A stretch of 62,753 nt of DNA, from positions 1 through 62,753 of the forward strand of contig JAUVVA010000007.1 in assembly GCA_030604905.1 (NCBI GenBank), given 5' to 3'. Under the pieces are notes generated by a model that was not told the DNA's origin, made no database searches, and saw nothing but the letters and a program-made list of their open reading frames with translations. This document shows, piece by piece, positions 23,414-32,432 of this stretch. The translations under genes and the position numbers were made by a program. This DNA comes from Verrucomicrobiota bacterium (GTDB taxonomy: Bacteria; Verrucomicrobiota; Verrucomicrobiia; Opitutales; Opitutaceae). How positions within the stretch are numbered: position 1 is the first letter of the stretch; every line of letters starts with the position of its first letter.

Positions 23414-24304
23414 ATGAAAACACAACACATCGCCGTTCTCGCCGCGGCATTCACCGCTCTGTCCGTCGCGCCGGGGGCGTTTGGGCAAAACCTCTGGTTC
23501 GACTTGGTCGGCACAGGTGTCGGCGGCACCGGTGATTGGGTTGGCAACAATCGCTGGAATACCGCGAGCACTGGAGAGAATAATACTCGAGGCGCTTGGA
23601 TCGCCAACGCGCAGGCGTTCTTCGCAGGAGAAGCGGGCACCGTTACCGTTAACTCGGCAGTGACTGCTGGGAGCGTTACCTTTGATTCGTCTAACTTTAT
23701 TATCAGCGGCACCAACGCCCTTACCGTCACCGGCAGCATCACCACCAGCCCCGGAATCACCGCTACCATCAACGCTCCGCTTTCGGGCAGCCTCACCAAG
23801 GCGGGCACTGGCACCCTGATCCTCGGCGGCACCCAGTCCTACACCGGCGCCACCAACATTAACGCCGGCACCCTCCGCATCACCGCGCCCAGCGCGCTGC
23901 CGAGCGGCACCAACGTCAGCTTCGCTTCGGCCATCTCCGGTGCCACGTTCCAGCTCGCCTCGGGTGGCAGCTACAACGCCGGCACGCTCACCCTGCCGTC
24001 CGCTGGTGAAGCCATTATCGACTTCGCTGGCCTGACGAACGCTCAGTTCACCTTTGCCGCCCTCTCGGGAGGAAGTGGCAGTGTGCTCAACGTGATCAAC
24101 TACACTCACTCCGGGACGAACTTCCTTCAGTTCAACAACGTGACTGGTTTTAGCGGAAACGTGCTGATCAACGGCGCTCCGGCCTTCCTCGTTGATGGTG
24201 TCGTCTCCCCCATCCCCGAGCCCGCCTCCTTCGCGCTCATCGGCTCGCTCGCGGCCCTTGGCTTCGCGGCCACCCGCCGCCGTCGCCAGGCCGTCGCCGC
24301 CTGA
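23414..24304 (+). CDS. PEP-CTERM protein with autotransporter-associated beta-strand repeat
   Basis: A 296-residue exported surface protein. It has a signal peptide (MKTQHIAVLAAAFTALSVAPGAFG). The middle is Gly/Thr/Asn-rich beta-helix sequence with one clear beta-strand repeat (LTKAGTGTLILGGTQSYTGA, then INAGTLRI). The C-terminal sorting tail is the Pro-Glu-Pro motif (IPEPASFALIGSLAALGF) followed by a hydrophobic stretch and RRRRQ. Such tails are recognised by an exosortase, which is not encoded in this window. Codon use is less GC-extreme than in neighbours. The start lacks an obvious ribosome-binding site. A terminator follows at 24355. Confidence 0.88.
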   Translation: MKTQHIAVLAAAFTALSVAPGAFGQNLWFDLVGTGVGGTGDWVGNNRWNTASTGENNTRGAWIANAQAFFAGEAGTVTVNSAVTAGSVTFDSSNFIISGTNALTVTGSITTSPGITATINAPLSGSLTKAGTGTLILGGTQSYTGATNINAGTLRITAPSALPSGTNVSFASAISGATFQLASGGSYNAGTLTLPSAGEAIIDFAGLTNAQFTFAALSGGSGSVLNVINYTHSGTNFLQFNNVTGFSGNVLINGAPAFLVDGVVSPIPEPASFALIGSLAALGFAATRRRRQAVAA

Positions 24305-24354
24305 GGTCCAGCCACGGATCCAGCGGCCTTCAGGTCCCGCCCGCTTGTGTTTCG

Positions 24355-24383
24355 GCCCCGTCTCCCCGCGAGACGGGGCTTTT
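24355..24383 (+). terminator. Rho-independent terminator after the PEP-CTERM gene
   Basis: GCCCCGTCTC (24355-24364) pairs with GAGACGGGGC (24370-24379), followed by TTTT at 24380-24383. Confidence 0.8.
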
Positions 24384-24455
24384 CATGCCCTCCTTTTTGT
24401 CAGCTCGGACGTGCCGACGCCTTCCGCCGTCGCCCCGGGCTCCCTCCTCTGTCCC

Positions 24456-26096
24456 GTGTCTCGGATCGCATCGCCCAAATCCTCCAGCAAGCTCCCCAAC
24501 CGCTCCTTCAACCCGCAGGACCCGAAATATCGGCGTCGGCTCTGGGCGATCTACGATAGCGGCGGGCGCACCGTCATCTACGTCTTCTGGCGGCGTGCGG
24601 CCGTCGCGTTGCTCGCCGCCTCGGTGGCGCTCTGGCTCCTCGGCGCCGCCTTCGTCTGGGGCACCTGGCGGCACCGGCGAGGTTACGAGACCGTGGACTA
24701 CCGTCACATCGCCTTGCCTTGGATGTGGCATGAAGCGCGCCGGGCGGTGGCGCGGGAACACCTGGACCGCGGGGAACGGGATTGGAACGAGGGTCGCCAC
24801 GTCAGCGGCATCAACCACCTCCGGGTGGGCCTTGCCCGGGTGCCGGAAGACCTGCCACGGCGCAAGCTGCTGGGCACCGCCTACATCGCTCTCGGGCGGC
24901 ATGATCTCGCCGTGGCCACCCTCGAATACGGGGCCCGCGAGGCACTCCGCGAGGACGTCGGCTACCTCGCGCTGCTTTTCGCCCTGCTCTTCGAGATCCA
25001 GGACGATCAGCGGGCGCTCGAACTCGCCCGGCGCCTTCTGCCGGAGACTCCCGACGAGGAGCTGCCCCATCTCTTTCTCGCCCTGCAGGCCGCGATCGCG
25101 CTCCACCATGGAGGCGCCTACGACCAGGCGGAGGAAATGATCGCCAAGTGGGGCCTGCATCGCGCGGCGGAGGGCCAGCTCCTCCTCGCCCAAGGCGACT
25201 GGGAGCGCGGACACGCCGAGCTGGCGGTGCTTCGCCTCGAGCAGGAGCGACACCACTTCCCCCGCAGCGACGAGATGCTCGTGCGCCTGATCCGCTACTA
25301 CCGTCAGCTGGGCCGCGCCGCCAAGGCGCGGCTGATCGCGCAGGAGCGCCTGCAACACAGCCCCGGCAGCCCCGGTCCGCGTCTTGACGTCCTCTACGTG
25401 ACGCGGGACGTCAATGAACTCCCCGCCCTGCGCGCCGAGATCGAGGCCTACCTGAGTGATTTTGCCGAAGACCCGCTCGCGCTCCAGTTGCTGGGCGGCT
25501 TCGCGCTCGACACCGGCGATGCCGCGTTGGCCGGGCGCATCCACGCGCTCGCCCTGGAACGCGGCCTGGCGATGGAGCCCTTCACGCTCGCGCTGATGCA
25601 GGCCCGCTTGGTCGCGCAAGATTACGCCGGGGCGCTCGCCGCGGCGGACTTGGCCGTGGAGGGGCGGCGGCAGACGTCGGCCCACGACTTCCGCTCGATG
25701 TTCGACGGCCTGCGGGCGGTGGCGCACTACGGGATGGGCGACCGTCCGCGCGGTGATTTGCAGCTCGCGGCCTTCCTTGGCGGGGGGCGTCTCCGCGCCA
25801 ACGACGGGTTGTTCCTCGCGCGGCAACTCATGCACGTCGGGGCCGACGCCGCGGCGGCGCGCGCCCTCGAGCACGCCGCGGCCCAGGAGCAGTATAACCA
25901 GGCCGCGCTCTCGGAGCTGGTCTTGATGCGCGCGCGTCTGCGCGATTTGCCGGAACTGCGGCGGCAGTTGCCCCGCCTGCTCGGGATGCGCAAGCCCTCG
26001 CGCACCGTGCTGGAGGAAGCGCTCGCCGCCCTCGATCCCGTCGCCGACCGCGCGCTCACGGCGCGCGTGGCGGAGGTGTTGGAACGCTTGCCCTGA
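24456..26096 (+). CDS. Membrane-anchored TPR protein
   Basis: A 546-residue protein if GTG 24456 is used. A short basic cytoplasmic start (NPQDPKYRRRLWAIYDSG) is followed by one transmembrane helix (AVALLAASVALWLLGAAFVWG) and a long helical periplasmic region from about residue 90 to 540. TPR-like pairs such as LLGTAYIALGRHDLAVATLE and LLLAQGDWERGHAELAVLRL are visible. No enzymatic motif is present. The start is uncertain because the frame is open upstream into the terminator region. Its position after a PEP-CTERM protein hints at a role in surface-protein assembly, but this is only context. Confidence 0.72.
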   Translation: MSRIASPKSSSKLPNRSFNPQDPKYRRRLWAIYDSGGRTVIYVFWRRAAVALLAASVALWLLGAAFVWGTWRHRRGYETVDYRHIALPWMWHEARRAVAREHLDRGERDWNEGRHVSGINHLRVGLARVPEDLPRRKLLGTAYIALGRHDLAVATLEYGAREALREDVGYLALLFALLFEIQDDQRALELARRLLPETPDEELPHLFLALQAAIALHHGGAYDQAEEMIAKWGLHRAAEGQLLLAQGDWERGHAELAVLRLEQERHHFPRSDEMLVRLIRYYRQLGRAAKARLIAQERLQHSPGSPGPRLDVLYVTRDVNELPALRAEIEAYLSDFAEDPLALQLLGGFALDTGDAALAGRIHALALERGLAMEPFTLALMQARLVAQDYAGALAAADLAVEGRRQTSAHDFRSMFDGLRAVAHYGMGDRPRGDLQLAAFLGGGRLRANDGLFLARQLMHVGADAAAARALEHAAAQEQYNQAALSELVLMRARLRDLPELRRQLPRLLGMRKPSRTVLEEALAALDPVADRALTARVAEVLERLP

Positions 26097-26192
26097 CCTC
26101 GCCCGCCGGGCGGAGCCAAGCAACGCTCGCCGAGCGAGCGGGTGGGCACGGGAAGTCCCGGCCGCGATGGAGAAGCTTCCCCGCTAATTTCG

Positions 26193-26206
26193 TTGACATC
26201 TAAACG
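26193..26206 (+). promoter_or_regulatory. -35 box and possible MarR operator
   Basis: TTGACA at 26193-26198 is embedded in GTTGACATCTAAAC, which resembles the pseudo-palindromic GTTTAGATGTCAAC-like sites often bound by MarR proteins. A good -10 box was not found in the short distance to the start codon. Confidence 0.35.
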
Positions 26207-26228
26207 GTCTGCATGCGAACCATGGCGC

Positions 26229-26678
26229 ATGGATCAAGATTTGGCTCACGAATTGACCCGGGCGGTGCTCACGACCGCGGACACGTTTTTGCGCGAAGGG
26301 CAGCGGCTCTTTCGCCGGCATGGGCTTACCGCGGCGCAGTATAATGTGCTGAGCGTGCTCGCGCCGGCCCCCGCCGCGGGCATGAGCCAGCGCGAGCTGG
26401 GCGACCTGCTGGTGGTGGACCGTTCCAACGTGACCGGTCTGGTGGACCGGATGGAAAAGGCGGGCTGGGTGCGCCGCGCCGACGACCCGAACGACCGGCG
26501 GGTGTATCGCGTGCAACTCACGGCGGCCGGGCGGCGCCTGTGGTCGGAGGTCTCGCCGCGCTACGCGGAGGTGGTGGCGCAGGTGACGGCGGGCCTGGGC
26601 GAGCAGCAGGCGCGGGCGACCTTGAAGGTGTTGCAGAAACTGCGGGAGGGCGCGGTCGCCTGGAGCCTGCCGGAGTAG
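26229..26678 (+). CDS. MarR-family transcriptional regulator
   Basis: A 149-residue winged-helix repressor. It has the helix-turn-helix GMSQRELGDLLVVDRSNVTGLVDRMEKAG and the wing DDPNDRRVYRVQLTAAG, both strong family signatures, with dimerisation helices at each end. The start at ATG 26229 is 30 bp after a TTGACA/TCTAAAC element that may be an autoregulatory site. It is followed after 34 bp by the DUF2339 membrane-protein gene, which may be its target. The ligand is unknown. Confidence 0.92.
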   Translation: MDQDLAHELTRAVLTTADTFLREGQRLFRRHGLTAAQYNVLSVLAPAPAAGMSQRELGDLLVVDRSNVTGLVDRMEKAGWVRRADDPNDRRVYRVQLTAAGRRLWSEVSPRYAEVVAQVTAGLGEQQARATLKVLQKLREGAVAWSLPE

Positions 26679-26712
26679 GCGAGCCGGTGTTCCGGAGCCA
26701 AGACCCGCCGCC

Positions 26713-29700
26713 ATGAAGCCGGAGCTACGTCACGATCTGGATCAACTGCGCCGCCGGATCGAGTTTATCGAGGGCGATCTGGCGGAGGCGCGGCGTCGGC
26801 TGGGGCGCCTGGAGGAGCTCGCCTTGCGCGACGAGGCGGCGGACGCGACGACAGACCGGGCGGAGCCGAAGCCGGAGCCGGTGTCGGTGTCGCGGCTCGC
26901 GTCGGAGCCCGCGGCCGGGCGGGTGCTGGCTCCGGCGCTGCCGCCTCCTTTGCCGCCGCGGGAAGCGGCTTCGCCGCCGTCGCCGCCGTCGCCGCGGCCG
27001 CAGATGCCGAGGCCGGCGGACGAGCTGGCGGTGGGCGGGCCGGAGAAGGCGGTGGGGGTGAGCAAGGAGCAGGCCGAGGCCGAGACCGCGGGCGAGGCGG
27101 AGGGGGCGGACTGGCGGGAGTGGTTGCGGGGTTTGCAGCTTTGGCCGCCCGCGGACGCGGGGGAGAACAACGAGGTGCGGCTGGGCGCTTGGTGGGCGAC
27201 GCGCCTGGGCACCTTGCTCGCGGTGATCGGCGTCGTTTTTTTCGGGGTCTATGTGTCCCTGCACACGCCGGCTTGGGTGAAGTTTGTCGAGCTGTGCGCG
27301 ATGAGCGTGGGCGTGGTTTTCGGCGGGCTTTGGCTGGAGCGCCGTTTGCCGCGATTTGGCTCGGTGGTTTTCGCGGGCGGGCTGGGCCTGCTCTACTTTT
27401 GCGCGTTCGCCGGCCATGCGCTGCCCGCGGTGCGGGTCGTGTCGAATCCGCTGGCGGCGCTCGCGTGGCAGGTGCTCGCGGTGGGCTTGATCGCGGGCGT
27501 GGCGCTGGCGCGGCGATCCCCGGTGATCGCGACGATGGCGATCGCGTTTGGCTACGTGACGGCGATTTTTTCGCGTTCCGGCGGGCTCAACGATTTCGCG
27601 CTCGTGATGGCGGCCTTGCTCGCGGTGACGGCGGTGTGGCTGCACCGGCGAGCCCGCTGGGAGGCCCCTTCGGTGGTGGCCCTGCCGGGCGCCTATGCGG
27701 TCTACGCCCTCGTGCTGGAGGGCGGCTGGCTCGGCGCGGGCGCGCACGCGTGGGGCTGGCTCTACCTGGGGGGCGTGGCGACGCTGTTTCTGTTGCGCGA
27801 CTGGCGCGGGGTGCGGGAGCGGGGCGCCGACGCGGGCGCGGGAGAGCGCTGGTTCCAAGGGGCCAACTCGTCGGTGGCGGCGGCCTTGGGGGTGTTGACC
27901 GCGCTTCTGTGGCAGCGGGCGGAGCTGGAGTGGTTTTACTTCGGGGCGGCCCTGTGGCTGGGGGCGGCGGCGACGCTGCGAGGCCGGCAGATCCCGGGAG
28001 ATCGCATCGCCGCGGTCTTGCTCGCCAAGGCGGCGGGCGCGGTGACGCTCGGTCTGGTCGAGGTGGTGGATGGTCGCACGACGGCGCTGGCTTTGTTGGT
28101 GCAGGCTTGGGTGATGGCCTTCGGCGCGCGGCGGCTGCGCTCGCGGGTGCTCGGGGTGGGGGCGGGGCTGGTGGCGGCGCTGGCCTGCGGGTTTTTCTTC
28201 GCGCACTCCGGGTCCGTGCTGCCTCTGGTTTCGGGGCAGGCGGCGGGCACGCTCGGGTTTGTGGTCGGCCTGGCTTGGCTGGCCACGGCGGGCCGGCTCT
28301 CCCTGCCCCCGGAGCGGGCGCGGGCCGGGCTGGCGCTCGAGGCGGCCGGCGCCTTGGCGGCGGCGGGCGCGGCCCTGGTGGCCATCGCCCGGGTGGAGCC
28401 GGCGGGCTGGGGGCCGGCGCTTGCGGTCGCGGTCGCGGGCGTGTTGGCGGCGAGTCTGGCGCTCGCCCGCGGGGTGCGAGGCGCGCTCGCCGGGGCCCCG
28501 GCTCCCGTCGGGGCGGCCTTGGTCGCCGCCGCTCTCCTCGGGGCGGCCGCGCACTTCGGCCTGTGGCGCTTGGCGGAGAGCGCGCCGGAGCGGGCGGGCT
28601 TGCTTTACAATGCGGTGGCGGTGCTCGGGCCGAGCGCGGCGCTGGCGGCCTGGCTGGGCGGGCGGGGGATCAGGGCGGCGCGGGCGGCGGCGGCGCTGGG
28701 CGCGGCGACCTTGGCGGCTTTGGCGCAGGTGCTCTTTGCTCCCCTGACAGTCGATTTTGGGTTGGTGGCTTTGATGGACCCCGATCTGGGGCTTGTGGTG
28801 ATGGGTGCGGTGGCGCTGGGGCTGGCGGCGTCGGCTCCCGGGCGTGAGGGGCGGCATTTGCCCTGGCTGGCCACGATCGCGGCGGTGCTCGGCCTGGTGT
28901 TCTGGAATGACGCTGGCGGAGCGAACGGGGGTGCCTCGGTATGGCTGGCGGCGGCGCTGACCTTGGCGTGGGCGCTGCCGACGGGGCTGCACGCCTCGCC
29001 GCGACATCGGGCGGCGCTCGGGGCCGAGCCGGCCGCGGCCTGGGCGGTGGGTCTGCAGATGGCGGTCGCCCTGCTGCTCGCGCTGGAGGCGCTGGCGGCC
29101 TGGTTTGGCCGGTCGCCCGCGTATGCGGCGGCGGCCGCGGCGGGCGCGCTGGCGGTTTTCGCCCTGCGGCGGCGGCCGGGGATCGCGATGGGGCTCGAGT
29201 TTTCCTGGATCCTCTGGGTCGTTTTGATCGGGAAGACGGGCTTCGCGCTCGTGCAGTCGTATCCATTGCGAAACTACGAGGACGTCTGGCCGGTTCTCGC
29301 CGCCTTGGCGTCCTGGGCTCCGGCCCTGGTGCTGGCGCGAGAGGTGCGAGAGGCGGGTGGAGTCGGCGGAGCGGGTGGGGTGGGCGGGGCGCGGGCGAGC
29401 CTCGGGCCGTGGTGGCGGCGGCGCGGCGCGGGCGTGCAGACCTGCCTCGCCACAGTCTTGACCACGCTGGTGTGTCTGCGGGCTTTTGACGGGGCGGATC
29501 GGCTGTTCGCCTGGGTGGCATGTGTCGGCGTGGCCGCGCTGGCGCATCGGGTCGGCCGGGTGGGCCCGGCCAAGGCGGCGGCGGTGTGCCTGGGGCTGTT
29601 TGCCTGGCTCGACGCGGCGGTGTCGGTTGGCTCCGGCGAAGCGGAAGGGTTTGGCGCCGGGCTCGTGGCGGTGCTGATCGTGGCCGGGGTGCTGGCGGCC

Positions 29701-30090
29701 TTGCCGCCGGCGCTGGGGGGCGCGGGCTCGACGCGCAAGGGCGGGGAGGCGCTGCGTTGGGCGTTCGGGCTGGCGGGTCTGCAACTTGTGTTTGTCGCGG
29801 CCGTGGCGCAGCGAGGAGCGCTTGATCCCTTCGCGACGGTGGCGTGGGGCCTGGCCTCGATCAGCCTCTTCATGGCCGGTCTTTTCGCGCGCATCCGGCC
29901 CTATCGTTTGCTGGGTTTGCTGGGTCTCGCGCTGTGTTTGCCGCGGGTGTTTTTGGTCGATCTCAACTCGGCCCTGCATCGCATCGCCGCCTTCGTCGTG
30001 CTGGGGCTGGTTTTGTTGTGGGTGGGTTTCTCCTACCACCGCTTCCGGCATTTGGTCGCGAAGGACGCCGAGGACTCCCGGTCGAATTGA
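26713..30090 (+). CDS. DUF2339 polytopic membrane protein
   Basis: A 1125-residue membrane protein of unknown function. Residues 1-35 are a heptad-like helix (LRRRIEFIEGDLAEARRRLGRLEEL), followed by a long Pro/Ala/Glu linker. From about residue 155 onward come more than twenty hydrophobic segments, beginning with the conserved ARLGTLLAVIGVVFFGVYVS-type segment (here ATRLGTLLAVIGVVFFG). DUF2339 proteins have this architecture of linker plus many helices. A short dyad, GTGGAAAC/GTTTCCAC, occurs at 30124-30149 after the stop. No catalytic motif is visible; it may be part of a MarR-controlled transcript. Confidence 0.85.
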   Translation: MKPELRHDLDQLRRRIEFIEGDLAEARRRLGRLEELALRDEAADATTDRAEPKPEPVSVSRLASEPAAGRVLAPALPPPLPPREAASPPSPPSPRPQMPRPADELAVGGPEKAVGVSKEQAEAETAGEAEGADWREWLRGLQLWPPADAGENNEVRLGAWWATRLGTLLAVIGVVFFGVYVSLHTPAWVKFVELCAMSVGVVFGGLWLERRLPRFGSVVFAGGLGLLYFCAFAGHALPAVRVVSNPLAALAWQVLAVGLIAGVALARRSPVIATMAIAFGYVTAIFSRSGGLNDFALVMAALLAVTAVWLHRRARWEAPSVVALPGAYAVYALVLEGGWLGAGAHAWGWLYLGGVATLFLLRDWRGVRERGADAGAGERWFQGANSSVAAALGVLTALLWQRAELEWFYFGAALWLGAAATLRGRQIPGDRIAAVLLAKAAGAVTLGLVEVVDGRTTALALLVQAWVMAFGARRLRSRVLGVGAGLVAALACGFFFAHSGSVLPLVSGQAAGTLGFVVGLAWLATAGRLSLPPERARAGLALEAAGALAAAGAALVAIARVEPAGWGPALAVAVAGVLAASLALARGVRGALAGAPAPVGAALVAAALLGAAAHFGLWRLAESAPERAGLLYNAVAVLGPSAALAAWLGGRGIRAARAAAALGAATLAALAQVLFAPLTVDFGLVALMDPDLGLVVMGAVALGLAASAPGREGRHLPWLATIAAVLGLVFWNDAGGANGGASVWLAAALTLAWALPTGLHASPRHRAALGAEPAAAWAVGLQMAVALLLALEALAAWFGRSPAYAAAAAAGALAVFALRRRPGIAMGLEFSWILWVVLIGKTGFALVQSYPLRNYEDVWPVLAALASWAPALVLAREVREAGGVGGAGGVGGARASLGPWWRRRGAGVQTCLATVLTTLVCLRAFDGADRLFAWVACVGVAALAHRVGRVGPAKAAAVCLGLFAWLDAAVSVGSGEAEGFGAGLVAVLIVAGVLAALPPALGGAGSTRKGGEALRWAFGLAGLQLVFVAAVAQRGALDPFATVAWGLASISLFMAGLFARIRPYRLLGLLGLALCLPRVFLVDLNSALHRIAAFVVLGLVLLWVGFSYHRFRHLVAKDAEDSRSN

Positions 30091-30229
30091 CCGGACCGGG
30101 CGCCGGCCGAGGGCCCGGGGGAGGTGGAAACAGCGGACTAAGTTTCCACTCCTTGGCGACTTGCGGCGGGGAGGCTGGCTCGCAGCGTGCCGCGCCCTGC
30201 ATAAGCAACCCAAAACCAAAACCATACCA

Positions 30230-30796
30230 ATGAACAAACTGATCCCGCTCCTCGCCTTTGCCCTGGTCATCGTCGCTCCGCTCCGCACCCAAGCGGAGGT
30301 GGCGCATGGCGGCCCCAAGCCCCTCACGGTCGAGCGTCTCGAGGCGGCGCAGCGCGCCTGGTGCGACGCCTTGCTCTCGATCTCGCGGACCCATCGCGAG
30401 GGCGGCGACGCTCGCGCGCTCGCCGGGCAGATCATCGACGCCGCTTACAACTACCAGTTGGCGCCGGTGCTCTTCAAACCCACCCTGACGCATGGTGAGC
30501 AAACCTTCCGCACCACGCGGGCCGGCGCGCTCGCCTACTTCGTCGGTGGCGATCCCGCCTTCCCGAACGACAGCGGCTTCGCGCTCAAGCCCTGGGACCA
30601 GGCGCGTTTCGTCAACGCCGCCACCTACATCGAGGGCAATCTCGGCGTCACCATGGGCCACGTGATCCTCACCGACAGCTCCGGCGCCGAGACCAAGGTC
30701 GAGAAGACCTGGATCTTCCGCCAGGGCGATGACGGCAAGCTGCGCATCGTGCTGCACAAGTCGGCCATTCCCTTCTCGCCGGGCGCCGGCTCGTGA
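30230..30796 (+). CDS. Exported NTF2-like protein, paralogue 1
   Basis: A 188-residue protein from ATG 30230 with a signal peptide (MNKLIPLLAFALVIVAP). The mature domain resembles a SnoaL/NTF2-like fold (VERLEAAQRAWCDALLSISRTH, NYQLAPVLFKPTLT, ALAYFVGGD, TYIEGNLGVTMGHVILTD, KLRIVLHKSAIPFSP). I recall relatives in Vibrio that are often labelled phosphoribosyl-AMP cyclohydrolase. I see no basis for that name here, because the metal-binding Cys/His of HisI is not evident. It is followed by a strong terminator and then a second, similar gene. Confidence 0.75.
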   Translation: MNKLIPLLAFALVIVAPLRTQAEVAHGGPKPLTVERLEAAQRAWCDALLSISRTHREGGDARALAGQIIDAAYNYQLAPVLFKPTLTHGEQTFRTTRAGALAYFVGGDPAFPNDSGFALKPWDQARFVNAATYIEGNLGVTMGHVILTDSSGAETKVEKTWIFRQGDDGKLRIVLHKSAIPFSPGAGS

Positions 30797-30896
30797 GCCC
30801 GCTCGCGGGGAGGGTCGGGCGCGGCTTTGCCGTCGCCCGCGCCCTCCGCGTTTGATCCGCGCCATCCGCGCGCAGTTTCCTCGGGCCTCGGCCTCT

Positions 30897-30925
30897 GCCT
30901 CCGCCTTGTCCGGCGGAGGCTTTTT
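30897..30925 (+). terminator. Rho-independent terminator between the two NTF2-like paralogues
   Basis: GCCTCCGCC (30897-30905) pairs perfectly with GGCGGAGGC (30912-30920), followed by TTTTT. Confidence 0.85.
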
Positions 30926-31060
30926 CTTGGGCATCCTCGGAAAACTCCCGGAGAGCGGGCTGGGTGGTGGTGCGGAACAGCGGCCTCCGGCTTGCGAAAA
31001 GCCGGTGCGCGGAGCCGGTGCGGACGAACCCTCCTCGTCCACCCCAAGCCCCTCGCAGCC

Positions 31061-31615
31061 ATGAATAAATTCGGCCTCTTCCTCGTGTTTGCCGTCGCCT
31101 GCCTCGTGCGGGCCCGCGTGCTCGACATCGCGACCTATCCCCCGCTGACCGTGCAACGACTCCAGGCGGCGCAGCTCGCGTGGTGCGAGGCGCTGCTCTC
31201 CATCTCCCGCGCCCATCGCGAGGGGCGCGACGCCCACGCGCTGGCCGCGAGCATCATCGACGACTCCTACAACTACGCCCGCGGCCCGGTGCTCTTCAAA
31301 CCGACCCTGGCCCACGGCGACACCACCTTTCGCACCACTCGCGAAGGCGCGCTCTCTTACTTCGTCGGCGGCGACCCGACCCGGCCCGAGGACGCCGGTT
31401 TCGCGTTGAAACCCTGGGTAAAGGCGACCTTTCGCAACGCGGCCACCTTCATCGAGGGGCGACTCGGCATCACGATGGGCCATGTGACCTTCACCGACGA
31501 GTCCGGCAAGGAGACCACGGTGGAGAAGACCTGGGTCTTTCGCCAGGACAGCGACGGTCGCCTGCGCATCGTCTTGCACAAGTCGACGCTGCCCTACGCC
31601 CCGGCGGCGGCCTGA
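31061..31615 (+). CDS. Exported NTF2-like protein, paralogue 2
   Basis: A 184-residue protein from ATG 31061 with a signal peptide (MNKFGLFLVFAVACLVRA). It matches the preceding paralogue along most of its length: QAAQLAWCEALLSISRAHREG, GPVLFKPTLAHG, SYFVGGDPTRP, EDAGFALKPW, RLGITMGHVTFTD and RLRIVLHKSTLPYAP. The two are probably a tandem duplication, but each has its own leader and they are separated by a terminator. No residues suggest an enzyme. It lies 91 bp upstream of hisB, and that neighbourhood may explain misleading cyclohydrolase labels. Confidence 0.75.
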   Translation: MNKFGLFLVFAVACLVRARVLDIATYPPLTVQRLQAAQLAWCEALLSISRAHREGRDAHALAASIIDDSYNYARGPVLFKPTLAHGDTTFRTTREGALSYFVGGDPTRPEDAGFALKPWVKATFRNAATFIEGRLGITMGHVTFTDESGKETTVEKTWVFRQDSDGRLRIVLHKSTLPYAPAAA

Positions 31616-31706
31616 GCCAACTCGCGCCCGGCCGCGGCCGGCCGCGCGGGCGGGGCTTGTGTTTGGCGGCTTGCTCCGGTGAAGTGGGCGCTCCTCGCTT
31701 CGCACC

Positions 31707-32306
31707 ATGCCCGCCGCCGCCCGCAACGCCTCCCTCTCCCGCAAGACCGCCGAGACCGACATCCAGCTCCGCCTCGGCGTCGACGGCACCGGCCGCTCCC
31801 AGATCGACACCGGCGTGCCCTTCTTCGACCACATGCTCACGCTCTTCGCGAAGCACGGCCAGTTCGACCTCGATGTGACCTGCAAGGGCGACGTCGCGGT
31901 GGATTATCACCACACGGTCGAGGACGTCGGCATCGTGCTCGGCGACGCCTTCAAGCAGGCCCTCGGGGACAAAAAAGGCATCACCCGCTACGGCTTCTTC
32001 TATGTGCCGATGGACGAGGCCTTGGCGCGCGTGGTCGTCGACCTCTCGGGCCGCGCCGCGCTGGTCTACGACGTCGTCTCGCCGACCATGTATGTGCGGG
32101 ATTTCAATCTGATCCTCGTGAAGGAGTTTTGCCGCGCCTTCAGCAACGCCCTCGCGTGCAACCTGCACGTGAAGCTCGAATACGGCGAGGAGCCGCACCA
32201 TGTCGCCGAGGCCATTTTCAAGGCCCTCGCCCGCGCCCTCGACGCCGCCGTCCGCATTGACCCCCGCTCGGCCGACCAGATCCCCAGCACCAAGGGCGCG
32301 CTCTGA
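31707..32306 (+). CDS. hisB: Imidazoleglycerol-phosphate dehydratase
   Basis: Catalyses the sixth step of histidine synthesis (IGP to imidazole acetol phosphate). The 199-residue protein is the monofunctional form. Mn-binding signatures are [26 protein letters not shown] and [16 protein letters not shown], with the His-x-x-x-Glu spacing of both halves of the family. The start is ATG 31707. hisH follows after 126 bp of repeat-like sequence, so the pair may be transcribed together. The other his genes are not in the window. Confidence 0.93.
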   Translation: MPAAARNASLSRKTAETDIQLRLGVDGTGRSQIDTGVPFFDHMLTLFAKHGQFDLDVTCKGDVAVDYHHTVEDVGIVLGDAFKQALGDKKGITRYGFFYVPMDEALARVVVDLSGRAALVYDVVSPTMYVRDFNLILVKEFCRAFSNALACNLHVKLEYGEEPHHVAEAIFKALARALDAAVRIDPRSADQIPSTKGAL

Positions 32307-32322
32307 CGCGGCGGGCACCGCG

Positions 32323-32424
32323 TCGGGTCGAAGGTCCGAAAGTGCAAGTCGCAGGTCTTCGCCTGCGGCCGCAGGCCGGCGCCTTCGACTTTCGACTTTA
32401 AGACCTTCGACCTTGGACTTTCCT
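32323..32424. repeat. Heptamer-period inverted array between hisB and hisH
   Basis: Successive 7-bp units such as GTCGAAG, GTCCGAA, AGTGCAA and GTCGCAG run into a perfect 16-bp palindrome, GCCTGCGGCCGCAGGC (32361-32376). They continue as CTTCGAC, TTTCGAC, TTTAAGA, CCTTCGA and CCTTGGA, so the right side is largely the reverse complement of the left. It could fold into a long hairpin in a hisB-hisH transcript. Confidence 0.7.
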
Positions 32425-32432
32425 TCTCTCCC

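Noticed and set aside
26725-30435. A 1236-codon open frame on the minus strand opposite the DUF2339 gene, and many similar long frames opposite or out of phase with real genes
   Set aside because: High GC removes stop codons. The product is Arg/Pro/Gln-rich without domains, while the plus-strand product has regular membrane helices.
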